From contig JASJDR010000045.1 of NCBI GenBank assembly GCA_030065615.1, forward strand, positions 1-36,359: a stretch of DNA of 36,359 nt. The letters run 5' to 3'. This document shows positions 8,904 through 18,203 of this stretch, in pieces (within the stretch, counting starts at the first letter, position 1; each line of letters starts with the position of its first letter). The stretch comes from Xenococcus sp. MO_188.B8 (GTDB taxonomy: Bacteria; Cyanobacteriota; Cyanobacteriia; Cyanobacteriales; Xenococcaceae). The notes under the pieces are model-generated. The model made no database searches. It was given only the letters and a program-made list of their open reading frames with translations, and had not been told where the DNA came from. The translations under genes were made by a program, and so were the position numbers.

Positions 8904-10163
8904 ATGACCATTATTCAAGCAAAGACCCTAGGAGATAAAGTACGAAAAGACTTTCCAATCTTACATCAAGAAGTTCACGGGAAACCGCTAATTTATTTTG
9001 ATAGTGCTGCTAGTTCCCAAAAACCTCAACAGGTACTAGATGCTATAACCAATTACTATCAACAGGATAATGCCAATGTACACCGTGGTGCCCATAGTTT
9101 GAGCAATCGCGCTACTGATGCCTATGAAGGTGCCAGAGATAAAGTAGCCAAGTTTATTAATGCTAATTATCGAGAAGAAATTGTTTATACTCGCAATGCC
9201 AGCGAAGCAATTAATTTAGTAGCTTATAGCTGGGGATTGGCCAATCTAAAAAAAGATGATGAAATAATTTTATCTGTCATGGAACATCATAGTAATATTG
9301 TTCCTTGGCAAATAATCGCTCAGAGAACTGGGGCAGTTATTAAATATATTCAGTTAAATCAACAGGAAGCTTTAGATTTAGAAAACTACAAATCTCTATT
9401 ATCAGATAAAACTAAACTGGTATCAGTAGTTCATGTTTCTAATACTTTAGGAGTAATTAATCCCGTAGAAGATATCGTTAAACTTGCTCATCAATACGAC
9501 GCCAATGTATTAATCGATGCCTGTCAAAGTGTGCCCCATATGCCAATAGATGTTCAGCAAATAGATTGCGATTGGTTAGTAGCCTCGGGACATAAAATGT
9601 GTGCTCCTACTGGCATCGGATTTCTCTATGGGAAGAAAGCAATCCTAGAAGCAATGCCGCCATTTCTGGGTGGGGGAGAAATGATTGATGAAGTTTATTT
9701 TGACCATTCCACCTATGGTAAACTACCCCATAAATTTGAAGCAGGAACTCCCGCTATTGGAGAAGCGATCGCTTTAGGAGCCGCGATCGACTATCTTAGT
9801 AATATAGGCATGGATAATATTCATGATTACGAAGCGGAATTAACAGCCTATTTATTCAAGAAATTAGCCACAATTGCTAACCTAAAAATATATGGTACTC
9901 CTCCAGATATTAATGGAGAAGGTAGAGCAGCTCTAGCAGCATTTAATGTGACCGGAATTCATGCCAGTGACTTAGCAACTTTGCTCGATCATGAAGGAAT
10001 AGCAATTCGTTCTGGTCATCATTGTACCCAACCTTTACATCGTTTGTTTGACGCTTCTGGTAGTGCTAGGGTGAGTTTATACTTTTATAATACTCGTGAT
10101 GAGATAGATCGTTTTATTGTTGCGCTAAAAGAAACCATTGATTTTTTTACTAACATGATGTAA
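8904..10163 (+). CDS. sufS: Cysteine desulfurase SufS (group II)
   Basis: PLP enzyme that takes sulfur from L-cysteine as a Cys persulfide for Fe-S cluster assembly. The 419-aa sequence has the aminotransferase class V fold, the PLP lysine K231 in [17 protein letters not shown], and catalytic C374 in [11 protein letters not shown]. The RSGHHC loop is the short SufS/CsdA type, distinct from IscS/NifS. ATG 8904 gives the usual N-terminus ([10 protein letters not shown]). It is last in the operon. No sufE is nearby, although group II enzymes normally need a sulfur acceptor. Confidence 0.95.
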   Translation: MTIIQAKTLGDKVRKDFPILHQEVHGKPLIYFDSAASSQKPQQVLDAITNYYQQDNANVHRGAHSLSNRATDAYEGARDKVAKFINANYREEIVYTRNASEAINLVAYSWGLANLKKDDEIILSVMEHHSNIVPWQIIAQRTGAVIKYIQLNQQEALDLENYKSLLSDKTKLVSVVHVSNTLGVINPVEDIVKLAHQYDANVLIDACQSVPHMPIDVQQIDCDWLVASGHKMCAPTGIGFLYGKKAILEAMPPFLGGGEMIDEVYFDHSTYGKLPHKFEAGTPAIGEAIALGAAIDYLSNIGMDNIHDYEAELTAYLFKKLATIANLKIYGTPPDINGEGRAALAAFNVTGIHASDLATLLDHEGIAIRSGHHCTQPLHRLFDASGSARVSLYFYNTRDEIDRFIVALKETIDFFTNMM

Positions 10164-10884
10164 GAGTTTAAAGACAAAAAAGTTATTGAAAACTTAACTA
10201 CCTCAGCAACATTAAGTACCGGGGCAAAATTAATTGTAGATTCTGAATTTTCTTCTTTATTTCCTGTTGTATCTCTTGGTAGGCGATCGCGATGCTGGTG
10301 GCGAAATATTGTGAACAGTCAGTCATAGTACTTAATATTGCGTTATATTGTGCTTAATATGTGGTATTTAATGCTAAATAGAGACGCTGTCCGTTCCAAT
10401 TACCGATTGCTGCCATTAATAAAAGCACGTATAAGAATCCAACTCTAATTCTGTGGTTACCCAGAACCTTTGCCATCTTCTTGAAGACATGTCGCCTGGG
10501 TTCTTCCCAGGCGCTTGTGCTGTTCGTTCTTTACTCTGAACTTTTTCCGCACGACTCGCAACATAAAATTATTATTCACTGGGTTAATTATAAAGCTATA
10601 TATCAGCGTCCTAATCATCCTTTTCTTATGCTTTCAAGTGACGCAAACTCTTGATATTGACTATGTTGACAAGGCAGACTTAGCAGTTGATTATAAAAGG
10701 GGGTTGCAGTTGACATCGCATAGTTTGATACATCAATGTTCCCCATTCCCTAAAGTAGAGCGTTTACATACCTCACCAGTATGAAAATTGCTATACATCT
10801 TTCACGTACTTTTGTTCGTCAGCCAGCTTGTCTGCTCTGTTGGAGCTCAAGTGATTTTATTTTACACATCTACTCTTTTTCAAC
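10164..10884. other. Intergenic stretch, no convincing gene
   Basis: About 720 bp after sufS. Short minus-strand frames (10198-10326, 42 codons; 10354-10476, 40 codons) and a TTG-started plus-strand frame (10515-10784) have no recognisable motifs. A strong GC hairpin lies at 10493-10513. The stretch may be a decayed gene region. Confidence 0.5.
10493..10513. terminator. GC-rich hairpin, possible terminator or repeat element
   Basis: CGCCTGGG and CCCAGGCG form a perfect 8-bp stem around TTCTT. No clean T-tract follows on the plus strand. It is about 330 bp past sufS, so it may be unrelated to termination of the suf transcript. Confidence 0.35.
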
Positions 10885-11340
10885 ATGGATAAAGAAAAAA
10901 ACTTCATTCAAAAGCTCAATGATAATGAAAATTTTCTTAAGCTAGTTGGCTGGGTAGAAACAATAGTTGCTAAAGTCTTATCTTTAGCTTTAATAGTTAT
11001 TGTTTTAATATCTATTGGTGATTTAGCCATTTATCTTATAAATTATCCCTATAACGAGCAAGCTCCAACTTTTTTCAATAAAACTTTGATTGAAATTTTT
11101 GGTTTGTTTCTCAATATCTTAATCGCCTTAGAACTACTAGAAAACATTACTGCTTATCTTAAAAAACATGTTGTACAAGTAGAATTAGTTTTAGTAACAT
11201 CATTAATTGCTGTCGCCCGTAAGATTATTATTTTTGATTCAACCAAGAAAGGCAGTGCAGATCTCACTGCTTTAGCTTTTGCCATTATTTGTCTTTCTGT
11301 TAGTTATATTCTAGTTAAGCTAACAAGATCAAAAAAATAA
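10885..11340 (+). CDS. PsiE-like membrane protein
   Basis: A 151-aa protein with four hydrophobic segments (about 30-50, 68-85, 97-113, 123-142), consistent with a small inner-membrane protein. The pattern GLFLNILIALELLENITAYLKKH followed by VELVLVTSLIAVARKIIIFD matches the phosphate-starvation-inducible PsiE family. Function is unproven even in E. coli, where it responds to phosphate. No Pho box was seen in front of it here. It stands alone, convergent with the esterase gene 75 bp downstream. Confidence 0.8.
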   Translation: MDKEKNFIQKLNDNENFLKLVGWVETIVAKVLSLALIVIVLISIGDLAIYLINYPYNEQAPTFFNKTLIEIFGLFLNILIALELLENITAYLKKHVVQVELVLVTSLIAVARKIIIFDSTKKGSADLTALAFAIICLSVSYILVKLTRSKK

Positions 11341-11414
11341 AATGTCGAGAATTTATAAGCTATTTTTTTACTAACAAAGTAGATCTTTATTATCTTTTAT
11401 TATCTCAGTCAAAG

Positions 11415-12110
11415 TCACTTCAAACTAGCGGGCAATGTTGCTTCTTTTAACAAAGGTTTTAAAGCTTGAGCAATTTTATCAGCTAATATTTCTTGACCGA
11501 TCGCGTTAGGATGAATAATATCTTGTTGTCGATGTTTCGGATTATCAAGAATTCCTTTAAGCACTTGAGGAATTAAATAGGAACCAGTTTCTTCTGCAAT
11601 ACGCTGGTATAAGTCTTTGTATTCATCTGTAAATAAACCTAAATTCATTCCCAACAGAACAGTAATTGCGTTTTCTGCTTGTATTTGAGATATTATTGCT
11701 CTCAAATTTTGTTCTGTTAATGTTTTGGGGACTTTCTTTAAGAAATCATTGCCACCTAAGCCAACAATCACCATCCAAGGTTCTTCTGTTAAAATATCTT
11801 CCGATAATCTAGCTAGACCATCAGCAGTAGTATCACCACTAACACCACGATTAACGATAGGTAAATTTAGTTTTTGACTGAGGAGAGAGGGATAAGCTTG
11901 TTCAGATTTTAAGCCATAACCAGCCGTAATACTGTCGCCTAAAATTAATATTTGTTCTCCAGTTCCACTATTGATATTAGTGATATCATTAATTGTGCTT
12001 TGACAACTATTTAATAAAATAATACAGTGGCAAGTAAAAATAACTAACCATATTTTTAAGCGATGAAGTTGCAAAATACTCTGTTTAAAAATAAGAAAAA
12101 TATTAAGCAT
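11415..12110 (-). CDS. SGNH/GDSL esterase, TesA-like, membrane or lipid anchored
   Basis: A 231-aa hydrolase of the TesA/arylesterase type. It has catalytic Ser in LGDSITAGYG (about residues 55-64), Gly in RGVSGDTTADG, Asn in GLGGNDFL and the Asp-His pair in QDIIHPNAIG (about 195-204), so all four SGNH blocks are present. The N-terminus has a hydrophobic stretch (about 18-34) ending in LLNSC, a weak lipobox, so it is probably exported and may be a lipoprotein. Likely substrates are short acyl esters or thioesters. It is convergent with the PsiE-like gene. Confidence 0.87.
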   Translation of the reverse strand: MLNIFLIFKQSILQLHRLKIWLVIFTCHCIILLNSCQSTINDITNINSGTGEQILILGDSITAGYGLKSEQAYPSLLSQKLNLPIVNRGVSGDTTADGLARLSEDILTEEPWMVIVGLGGNDFLKKVPKTLTEQNLRAIISQIQAENAITVLLGMNLGLFTDEYKDLYQRIAEETGSYLIPQVLKGILDNPKHRQQDIIHPNAIGQEILADKIAQALKPLLKEATLPASLK

Positions 12111-12423
12111 TGAATTACTTTAAGGGGATTCGACAAAATACGTGCAACTATTCTATTTGAAAAAAAATAAATCGTCATCCAGGATCTCTAAGCAGTGAAG
12201 ATCTTGATTGCGTATTTTCTAGTTATTGATCATCAGTTATCAGTACGCACTATCCAGTATTTTGGCTCAGAGTTTAATTGCCGTTAAGATTTCTTCTCTT
12301 AACAGGCGATCGCTTTTGCCCAAATTCCTAAATTTTTTATGGTTGTTTTACTTAATTGTTATTGTCTCTTTTCCTAGTCTTGATTATATTGTTTCTATAT
12401 TACATTCTTTAATAAATCAAGGT
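12111..12423. other. Intergenic stretch between two minus-strand genes
   Basis: No supported gene. A plus-strand open frame at 12226-12453 is hydrophobic but runs into the 3' end of the deacetylase gene on the other strand and has no ribosome-binding site. One HIP1 octamer lies near 12305. Confidence 0.5.
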
Positions 12424-13155
12424 TTAAGAATCACTCAACTGAAAAAGCGTTGAAAGAGTTACGAATTTATATCCTCTTTTCTTAAGCTCTGGCAATATTT
12501 TTTCTAAAGTAGAGGCAGTTCTTTCTCCTCTTGAGTTACCATCATGCAAAATAATTATCGAACCAGGACGAACATTAAACAGAATAAAATTAGTAGCAAA
12601 CCAAGATGATTTGATATTGGTATCATAAGGAAAAATCGATCCTAAAGCTACACGATAATTATGTTTTTGAGCTATGTTCACCATTGCCGAATTATACCAA
12701 CCTGAAGCTGGGCGCAGCCATCTAAGTTCGCCAAACTTTGAGATAATTGAGTGAGCTTTTAGTAAATCTTGTTCAAATTCTTCTGGTGATAATTTAATAC
12801 TTGGTTGATCTTCTGTCATATGATTTCCCAATTCATGTCCATCACTAACAATTTTCTCTACTATTTTCTCATTACCTAAAATCTGACTACTGATAATGAA
12901 AAATGTTGCTGGTACTTCATATTTTTTAAAGGCATCAAGAATTAATGGCGTTGTGGTATAATTTGGGGCATCATCAATTGTTATAGCTATCAAAGGTTGC
13001 TCGGTTTTGGCAAAATAAACAACTCCAGGAATGATAGATTCAGCAATAGTAAGAATCCATCGAGGCTGGAACAACAAAGTTAATGCTGAGATACATAATA
13101 TAAGCAAAATTAAAATTACTTGCTTAGAAAATCTGAAATATGAATTGAATGGCAT
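12424..13155 (-). CDS. Polysaccharide deacetylase family protein, signal-anchored
   Basis: A 243-aa carbohydrate esterase 4 (NodB-like) protein. An N-terminal hydrophobic helix (about 10-30) indicates export or membrane anchoring. Motif 1 reads AITIDDAPNY instead of the common TFDDGP. Motif 2 reads HELGNHMTED, so the second metal-binding His of the usual H-(S/T)-x-x-H is Asp. Later blocks RWLRPASGWYN and GSIIILHDGN match a subfamily I remember with this altered motif. The substrate could be peptidoglycan or an exopolysaccharide. Deacetylase activity is plausible, but metal coordination may be altered. Confidence 0.82.
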   Translation of the reverse strand: MPFNSYFRFSKQVILILLILCISALTLLFQPRWILTIAESIIPGVVYFAKTEQPLIAITIDDAPNYTTTPLILDAFKKYEVPATFFIISSQILGNEKIVEKIVSDGHELGNHMTEDQPSIKLSPEEFEQDLLKAHSIISKFGELRWLRPASGWYNSAMVNIAQKHNYRVALGSIFPYDTNIKSSWFATNFILFNVRPGSIIILHDGNSRGERTASTLEKILPELKKRGYKFVTLSTLFQLSDS

Positions 13156-13247
13156 TTAGGTAACTATTACTCTACAATTTAACATTAGCGATCGCGAATT
13201 ATGCCCAATAATTAAGATGCTAGCTTAAGTTTAAATTCATAAACTAA

Positions 13248-14012
13248 GGAAATGCAGTATATCTTGTAGAAGCAAAAATGGGCGATCGAGAAGATTTTCA
13301 CCTCCGCCAGATTTATTATCCTTACAGAATGTGGAAAGAAAAAATAACTAATAAGCCAATCAAGCCCGTTTTTCTTACTTACTCAAATGGCATATTTGCA
13401 CTATATTTATACTCTTTTACCGAATATACAAACTACCATTCAGTGAGACTTGATAAAGTCCAAAAATTTACTTTTGAACAGAAGCCAATTCAAGTTACAT
13501 TAAGAGACATTCTGGATCAAACCACGCCAAATCTTCAAGAGCCAACGGACTTTCCATTTCCCCAAGCAGACAACATCCTCAAGGTTCGAGATACAATTGA
13601 TTTAATAGCAAGTGGCATAACTACTAAAGATTCACTTGCTGAATATTGGACTGTAGATTCAAGACAAGGTGATTATTATGCCAATGCAGCAGCTTTTTTA
13701 GGCTTTATCGATAAAAGCAATAGTGAATGGAAGCTAACAGATAAAGGATTTGATTTTCGTAACAGTCCGCCTTCAGTCAGAAATATTCAACTAGCACAAA
13801 GTTTGTTCTCTAATCCCGTATTTTACAAAATAATAACAATTTATTTTGAAACTAATGATTATCCGAGTAAAGAGGAAGTTGGTGAAATAATTCAAGAATT
13901 TACTATGCTTAGAGGAACAACACCAATACGACGAGCAAGCACCGTTTTAGCATGGTTAAAAGCTTTACAATTTAGCTTTGAAAAAGAGATGAATACTCTC
14001 AATAGTTGGTGA
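13248..14012 (+). pseudogene. 5'-truncated type II restriction endonuclease (PD-(D/E)XK)
   Basis: The first ATG is at 13278, but the frame opens at 13248 straight after a TAA and reads GNAVYLVEAKMGDREDF. VYLVEAK is the strand carrying the E-x-K half of a PD-(D/E)XK nuclease core. The following QIYYPYR...KPVFLTYSNGIFALYLY block is typical of restriction endonucleases, and a C-terminal winged-helix region (about residues 110-160 of the 13278 frame, AEYWTVDSRQGDYYANAAAFLG) follows. The upstream half with the first catalytic Asp is missing: only 92 bp separate this point from the deacetylase start. The 3' end overlaps the Dam-type methylase tail to tail by 14 bp, as expected for an R-M pair. Confidence 0.65.
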
Positions 14013-14841
14013 TTATTACTTCCTTTATTTTGCCTCTTTTATCTCCTCTTGAATTGATAGCTCTTGTAGCATTAACAAAAGATATATGAAAATTTTGATA
14101 AAGTTCCAATATTAAAGATGCAGAAGAATTAGAAACCATAAATTTGATTCCTTTACGATCTAAAGATACACAAAAATCTCGCAAGTTTTCTTGCATTTTA
14201 TTATCAAATCTTTCCTTGGTGTAACTGGTAAAATTTGATGTTGGATTTAAAGGTGCGTAGGGAGGATCGAAATAGACAAAATCGCCTTTTTGGATGTCCT
14301 GTTCTATCAAATCAAACGAACCCAGGACTATTTTAGTTTCTTTTAATGCTTTGCTACACTCTCGAAGATTTAAAGCATCAACAAGTTTAGGATTTTTATA
14401 CCTACCAAATGGTACATTAAAATGTCCTTGAGAATTAACTCTATACAATCCGTTAAAACAAGATTTGTTTAAAGCAATTAGACGACTTGCTTTTTTGACT
14501 GGCGACCAATTTTTAAATTCAGGATTTCGATCAACATTTCTAAGTTCGTAATAATAATTTTTGTTATAAATATGTTTCTTAATATCTTTAATTAAGGATT
14601 CAACATCTGACTGAATTACTTGATAGGCATTGATTAACTCTGGATTAATATCAGAGATATAACCTTGACTCGGAGTCACTTTAAAAAATAACGCTCCTCC
14701 ACCAATAAAAGGTTCAAAGTATTTATTATATTTTCTGGGCATTCTTTCTAATAAATATGGTAAAAGCTGCCTTTTGCCACCTGCCCATTTGACAAATGGT
14801 TTCGGGCTAAGTAATTTATTAGAACTAACAATAAATTCCAA
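13999..14841 (-). CDS. dam: DNA adenine N6-methyltransferase, D12/Dam class
   Basis: A 280-aa SAM-dependent methylase, probably making GATC N6-methyladenine. It shows FVKWAGGKRQLL (16-27), the SAM motif FEPFIGGGA (42-50), SDINPELI (63-70), NGLYRVN and catalytic DPPY (192-195), so all class-alpha motifs are intact. It starts at TTG 14841. A GGAG Shine-Dalgarno 10 nt upstream supports this start and overlaps the stop codon of the fragment gene before it, suggesting former translational coupling. With the endonuclease truncated, it is an orphan methylase here. GATC specificity is inferred from the family only; HIP1 octamers contain GATC. Confidence 0.9.
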   Translation of the reverse strand: MEFIVSSNKLLSPKPFVKWAGGKRQLLPYLLERMPRKYNKYFEPFIGGGALFFKVTPSQGYISDINPELINAYQVIQSDVESLIKDIKKHIYNKNYYYELRNVDRNPEFKNWSPVKKASRLIALNKSCFNGLYRVNSQGHFNVPFGRYKNPKLVDALNLRECSKALKETKIVLGSFDLIEQDIQKGDFVYFDPPYAPLNPTSNFTSYTKERFDNKMQENLRDFCVSLDRKGIKFMVSNSSASLILELYQNFHISFVNATRAINSRGDKRGKIKEVIITNY

Positions 14842-14854
14842 AATATTTTTACTC

Positions 14855-15118
14855 CTACCATAAAGGATTTTGTTTTAATTTTTCTATAACTTTTTTGTAT
14901 TTTTCTGAAAACAAAAAAGTTACTTTATTTTGAATTAAGGAATGAAAAATAGGCTCATTTTCATCTTCTTCATGAAAATCTACAGCATATAATCCCCAAA
15001 AATCATTAATTAATGGATCGATCACTCCAAAAATAAATTCTAGATTTCTGTCCGATAGATATGTCCGATCATATGGGGATGTAAAATGTTGAATACAATA
15101 ATTTAGTAGAACTTTAAA
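14855..15118 (-). pseudogene. Unrecognised 5'-truncated gene upstream of dam
   Basis: A minus-strand frame of 87 codons with no start codon. It opens after a TAG and reads FKVLLNYC...SPYDRTYLSDRNLEF, then GVIDPLINDFWGLYAVDF, and ends in KLKQNPLWY. The sequence has the composition of a real protein with acidic and aromatic residues. Its stop codon overlaps the Shine-Dalgarno of dam. It is probably the C-terminal end of a gene once co-transcribed with the methylase. I do not recognise the family. Confidence 0.5.
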
Positions 15119-15134
15119 CTAACTTATAGGTTAA

Positions 15135-15498
15135 TCGCAGAAACCAATTTTTGACATTTCTATTCCATCTGTGTTAGATCACGGCACAAACTTCCACCAT
15201 AACCGACAACAGATATTAGACCCCATAACTAATACCTCATCAATGTTCGCCAGGAAAGAAAAACCCTTACCTATACCCGTCCTTAAACCCCTACCAACCA
15301 ACAACACCCCATCAACAGAAGGTGAAGGAATCCATTTAGGAGAGGGTTATTACTGGAATCGGTGAAACCTTACCCAATGGGCATATCGTAGCAATCGGTG
15401 CATCAGGCAGTGGTAAAATTCAAACCCTCAAAGCAATATACCTCCATACGACCTACCCCCAGATGATGATTAAAGTTACATTAAGTTGTTGCCTCTAA
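15135..15498 (+). pseudogene. Frameshifted fragment of a P-loop ATPase, HerA/DptH-like
   Basis: The first part (GTG at 15171, open from 15135) reads DISIPSVLDHGTNFHHNRQQ... and GIHLGEGYYWN, then an extra base near 15359-15361 shifts the frame and TGA follows. Homology continues at 15361 as GETLPNGHIVAIGASGSGKI, then QTLKAIYLHTTYPQ, ending at TAA 15496-15498. The NGH...IGASGSGK segment is a Walker A region of HerA/FtsK-type ATPases, such as those in phage or phosphorothioate defence systems. The conserved Thr after the Lys is Ile. Everything after Walker A is missing. The family name is tentative. Confidence 0.6.
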
Positions 15499-15578
15499 GC
15501 TTTAAAACATTTCGTGTAATACTTATCTATTGTGGCTAATCTCTTAAATTTTTTTAAACAAACCAAATTTAGAACAAG

Positions 15579-16589
15579 ATGACCAAACAGCGAGTATTAT
15601 CTGGAGTACAACCTACGGGAAACTTACATTTAGGTAACTATCTAGGAGCAATCCGTAATTGGGTCGAGATTCAACAAGAATATGATAATTTCTTTTGCGT
15701 GGTAGATTTGCATGCGATCACTGTACCCCACGATCCCAAAGCTTTAGCCGATAATACCCTGACAATGGCTGCCTTATATTTAGCCTGCGGAATCGATCTC
15801 GAATGCTCCAACATCTTTGTCCAATCCCATATCAAGGCTCATAGTGAACTAACTTGGTTACTAAACTGCATTACACCTCTCAATTGGTTAGAGAGAATGA
15901 TCCAATTTAAAGAAAAAGCTCTCAAACAGGGAGAAAATGTCAGTGTGGGGTTACTCGATTATCCTGTATTGATGGCAGCAGATATCCTGCTCTACAATGC
16001 TGACAAAGTTCCAGTGGGAGAAGATCAAAAACAACATTTAGAATTGACTCGGGATATCGCTATCAGATTTAACGACAAGTTTGGCAAGAAAAAAGAGCCC
16101 GTACTCAAAGTTCCCGATCCCTTAATTCGTCAACAAGGTGCACGGGTGATGAGTTTGACTGATGGAACGAAAAAAATGTCCAAATCAGATCCTTCAGAAT
16201 TGAGTCGCATCAATCTCTTAGATCCTCCCGACGCGATTAAAAAGAAAATCAAAAAATGTAAAACCGATCCCGTTAAAGGATTAGCCTTTGATGACCCAGA
16301 ACGTCCTGAATGTAATAATCTACTTACCTTGTATCAACTATTATCAGGAAAAACTAAAGAGGAAGTCGCCACAGAATGCCAAGATATGGGATGGGGGCAG
16401 TTTAAACCATTATTAACAGATGCCGCGATCGCGGCATTAGAACCAATCCAAAATAAATATCAAGCAATTATGGATAATCAGGATTATCTCGACTCCGTAT
16501 TGCGCGACGGTGCAGCTAAAGCAGACGAAGTAGCCAACGCTACCCTAGCAAGAGTTAAAAATGCTTTGGGTTTTTTACCCCACCCATAG
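15579..16589 (+). CDS. trpS: Tryptophanyl-tRNA synthetase
   Basis: Class Ic aminoacyl-tRNA synthetase that charges tRNA-Trp. The 336-aa bacterial form has the HIGH-type motif PTGNLHLGNY (residues 12-21), the tryptophan-binding region GLLDYPVLMAADILLY, GEDQKQHLELTRDIA and the KMSKS loop KKMSKSDPS (about 202-210). Length and motifs are fully normal. ATG 15579 is the family start. It lies 52 bp before the MetF-like gene on the same strand, so the two may share a transcript. Confidence 0.97.
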   Translation: MTKQRVLSGVQPTGNLHLGNYLGAIRNWVEIQQEYDNFFCVVDLHAITVPHDPKALADNTLTMAALYLACGIDLECSNIFVQSHIKAHSELTWLLNCITPLNWLERMIQFKEKALKQGENVSVGLLDYPVLMAADILLYNADKVPVGEDQKQHLELTRDIAIRFNDKFGKKKEPVLKVPDPLIRQQGARVMSLTDGTKKMSKSDPSELSRINLLDPPDAIKKKIKKCKTDPVKGLAFDDPERPECNNLLTLYQLLSGKTKEEVATECQDMGWGQFKPLLTDAAIAALEPIQNKYQAIMDNQDYLDSVLRDGAAKADEVANATLARVKNALGFLPHP

Positions 16590-16641
16590 AATATATAGGT
16601 TATTAAAGAGATAATACAACAACTATAAGTATCAATAAACT

Positions 16642-17559
16642 ATGACTAGTCGTCTCCAGAATGCTGTATCTAATAAAGAATTTTTAATTACTGCTGAAGT
16701 CGCGCCTCCTAAAGGGGGCAATCCGACGCGGATGTTGGAGATGGCGCAACAGTTAAAAGATCGAGTTCATGCCGTTAATATTACTGATGGTAGTCGGGCT
16801 GTGTTGCGAATGTCTTCTCTGGCGGCATCGGTAATTTTATTAAAACATGGCATCGAGCCCGTATGTCAGATGGCCTGTCGCGATCGCAATGTTATTGGTT
16901 TACAAGCAGATTTAATGGGAGCGCAGGCTCTGGGAATTAGAAATATCCTGGCTCTGACAGGAGATCCGGTAAAAGCTGGAGATCACAAACAGGCTAAACC
17001 AGTCTTTGAATTAGAATCAGTACGGTTACTCAAGGTAATTGGCAAACTGAATCAGGGATTTGATTTTAACGATAAACCCTTACCCGATGAACCCCTCGAA
17101 TTATTTGCTGGTGCGGCTGTCGATCCTCAGTTAAAAAGTTGGTCAGGACTGCAAAGTCGCTTTGAAAAAAAACTCGCAGCAGGAGCGCAATTTTTCCAAA
17201 GTCAGATGATTACAGATTTTGATCGTCTAGAGAAATTTATGATAGGAATTGCCTCTATTAGCGATAAACCAATTTTAGCTGGGATATTTCTGTTAAAATC
17301 GGCTAAAAATGCCCAATTTATTAATCGTTGCGTCCCAGGAGTTAATATTCCTGACTCGATTATTCAACGGCTCGCCGATGCAGAAAACCCCCTAGAAGAA
17401 GGTATTGCGATCGCAGCAGAACAAGTAAAACAAGCTAAAGACATCTGCCAAGGTGTTCATTTGATGGCGGTTAAACGGGAAGAATTAATTCCTCAAATCC
17501 TGGATCGAGCAGGGGTTAAACAGTTATCTGTTAACAGTTATCAGTTAACAAGTTCCTAA
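16642..17559 (+). CDS. Methylenetetrahydrofolate reductase family protein (MetF-like)
   Basis: A 305-aa TIM-barrel flavoprotein of the MTHFR family. ITAEVAPPKGG (16-26) supplies the catalytic Glu; VNITDGSRA, IEPVCQMACRDRN and NILALTGDP (about 112-120) follow the substrate- and FAD-binding pattern of MetF, and the C-terminal half has PILAGIFLLKSAKNAQF. The expected role is reduction of 5,10-methylene-THF for methionine synthesis. It is diverged from E. coli MetF (NITDGS in place of TYGAGGS), matching the shorter MetF-like proteins annotated in cyanobacteria, so activity is likely but not certain. It follows trpS by 52 bp. Confidence 0.85.
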   Translation: MTSRLQNAVSNKEFLITAEVAPPKGGNPTRMLEMAQQLKDRVHAVNITDGSRAVLRMSSLAASVILLKHGIEPVCQMACRDRNVIGLQADLMGAQALGIRNILALTGDPVKAGDHKQAKPVFELESVRLLKVIGKLNQGFDFNDKPLPDEPLELFAGAAVDPQLKSWSGLQSRFEKKLAAGAQFFQSQMITDFDRLEKFMIGIASISDKPILAGIFLLKSAKNAQFINRCVPGVNIPDSIIQRLADAENPLEEGIAIAAEQVKQAKDICQGVHLMAVKREELIPQILDRAGVKQLSVNSYQLTSS

Positions 17560-17597
17560 ACACAACTTGTCGAACTCTTGTCTACCAAAGTATTTAC

Positions 17598-18080
17598 TCA
17601 ATCAATGATTTCAAATTCTAGATCTTGCTGGGTAGCGAAATTGTAGGTAACATGATCTACCACATTAGTGTCGCTCAACTCCAGATTGTAAAAATCTACC
17701 ATATCATCATCAAAATAAGGCCCGGCGTGCCAGGTTCCCACTTCTAATTTAATAAAACAATTCCCCGGAATCCTAAAAGCAGCCATAGCTTCTAAATTAG
17801 GCTGGGGAGTTGTTGATGGTGGTGCCACCACAAGATACCAAGTTTTCCCTTCTAGAGAACCTAAACATTGGGTACAAAGATTGTGGCGAGTAATTTTATG
17901 AAATTTGCGCCCCCGCTCATGTAATCGCATGATATAAAAGCGCGGGATTCCATTATCTAATTTGAGTTGAGCATCTAGATGATCGTAGGTTTTGCCATCT
18001 TTCGAGGCATTAATTAATTGCCCATAGGGTTGGAAGTTATTTGGATTAATTAGTTCAGCACGGATTTTTTGAACAGTCAT
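17598..18080 (-). CDS. allA: Ureidoglycolate lyase (AllA family)
   Basis: Cupin-fold enzyme that cleaves (S)-ureidoglycolate to glyoxylate and urea at the end of purine/allantoin breakdown. The 160-aa length is standard. It shows NFQPYGQLI, the R-x-Y-I-M-R-L-H-E-R-G core, HKITRHNLCTQCLGSL and GTWHAGPYFDDDMVDFYNLEL, matching AllA. No other allantoin genes are adjacent. It is convergent with the MetF-like gene, which ends 38 bp away. Confidence 0.9.
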   Translation of the reverse strand: MTVQKIRAELINPNNFQPYGQLINASKDGKTYDHLDAQLKLDNGIPRFYIMRLHERGRKFHKITRHNLCTQCLGSLEGKTWYLVVAPPSTTPQPNLEAMAAFRIPGNCFIKLEVGTWHAGPYFDDDMVDFYNLELSDTNVVDHVTYNFATQQDLEFEIID

Positions 18081-18203
18081 AGTTTAGGAACAAGGTAATG
18101 AGAAATGAGGATTAAGTAAAAGTAGGGTAATAAATCTCAGTGTAAACTCAATAAAGTACTTGTAAATCAATTTTCCCTGAATCACTGAGAGAATCAATAA
18201 ATA

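Noticed and set aside
10198..10476. Two minus-strand short frames (10198-10326 and 10354-10476)
   Set aside because: About 40 codons each, no motif, no coupling to a neighbour. They could be relics but are not supportable.
10515..10784. 89-aa open frame starting with TTG
   Set aside because: Directly follows a GC hairpin, has no ribosome-binding site and no recognisable family. A hydrophobic stretch alone in AT-rich DNA is weak evidence.
12226..12453. 75-aa hydrophobic plus-strand frame
   Set aside because: Overlaps the 3' end of the deacetylase gene on the opposite strand, lacks a ribosome-binding site and looks like translated AT-rich DNA.
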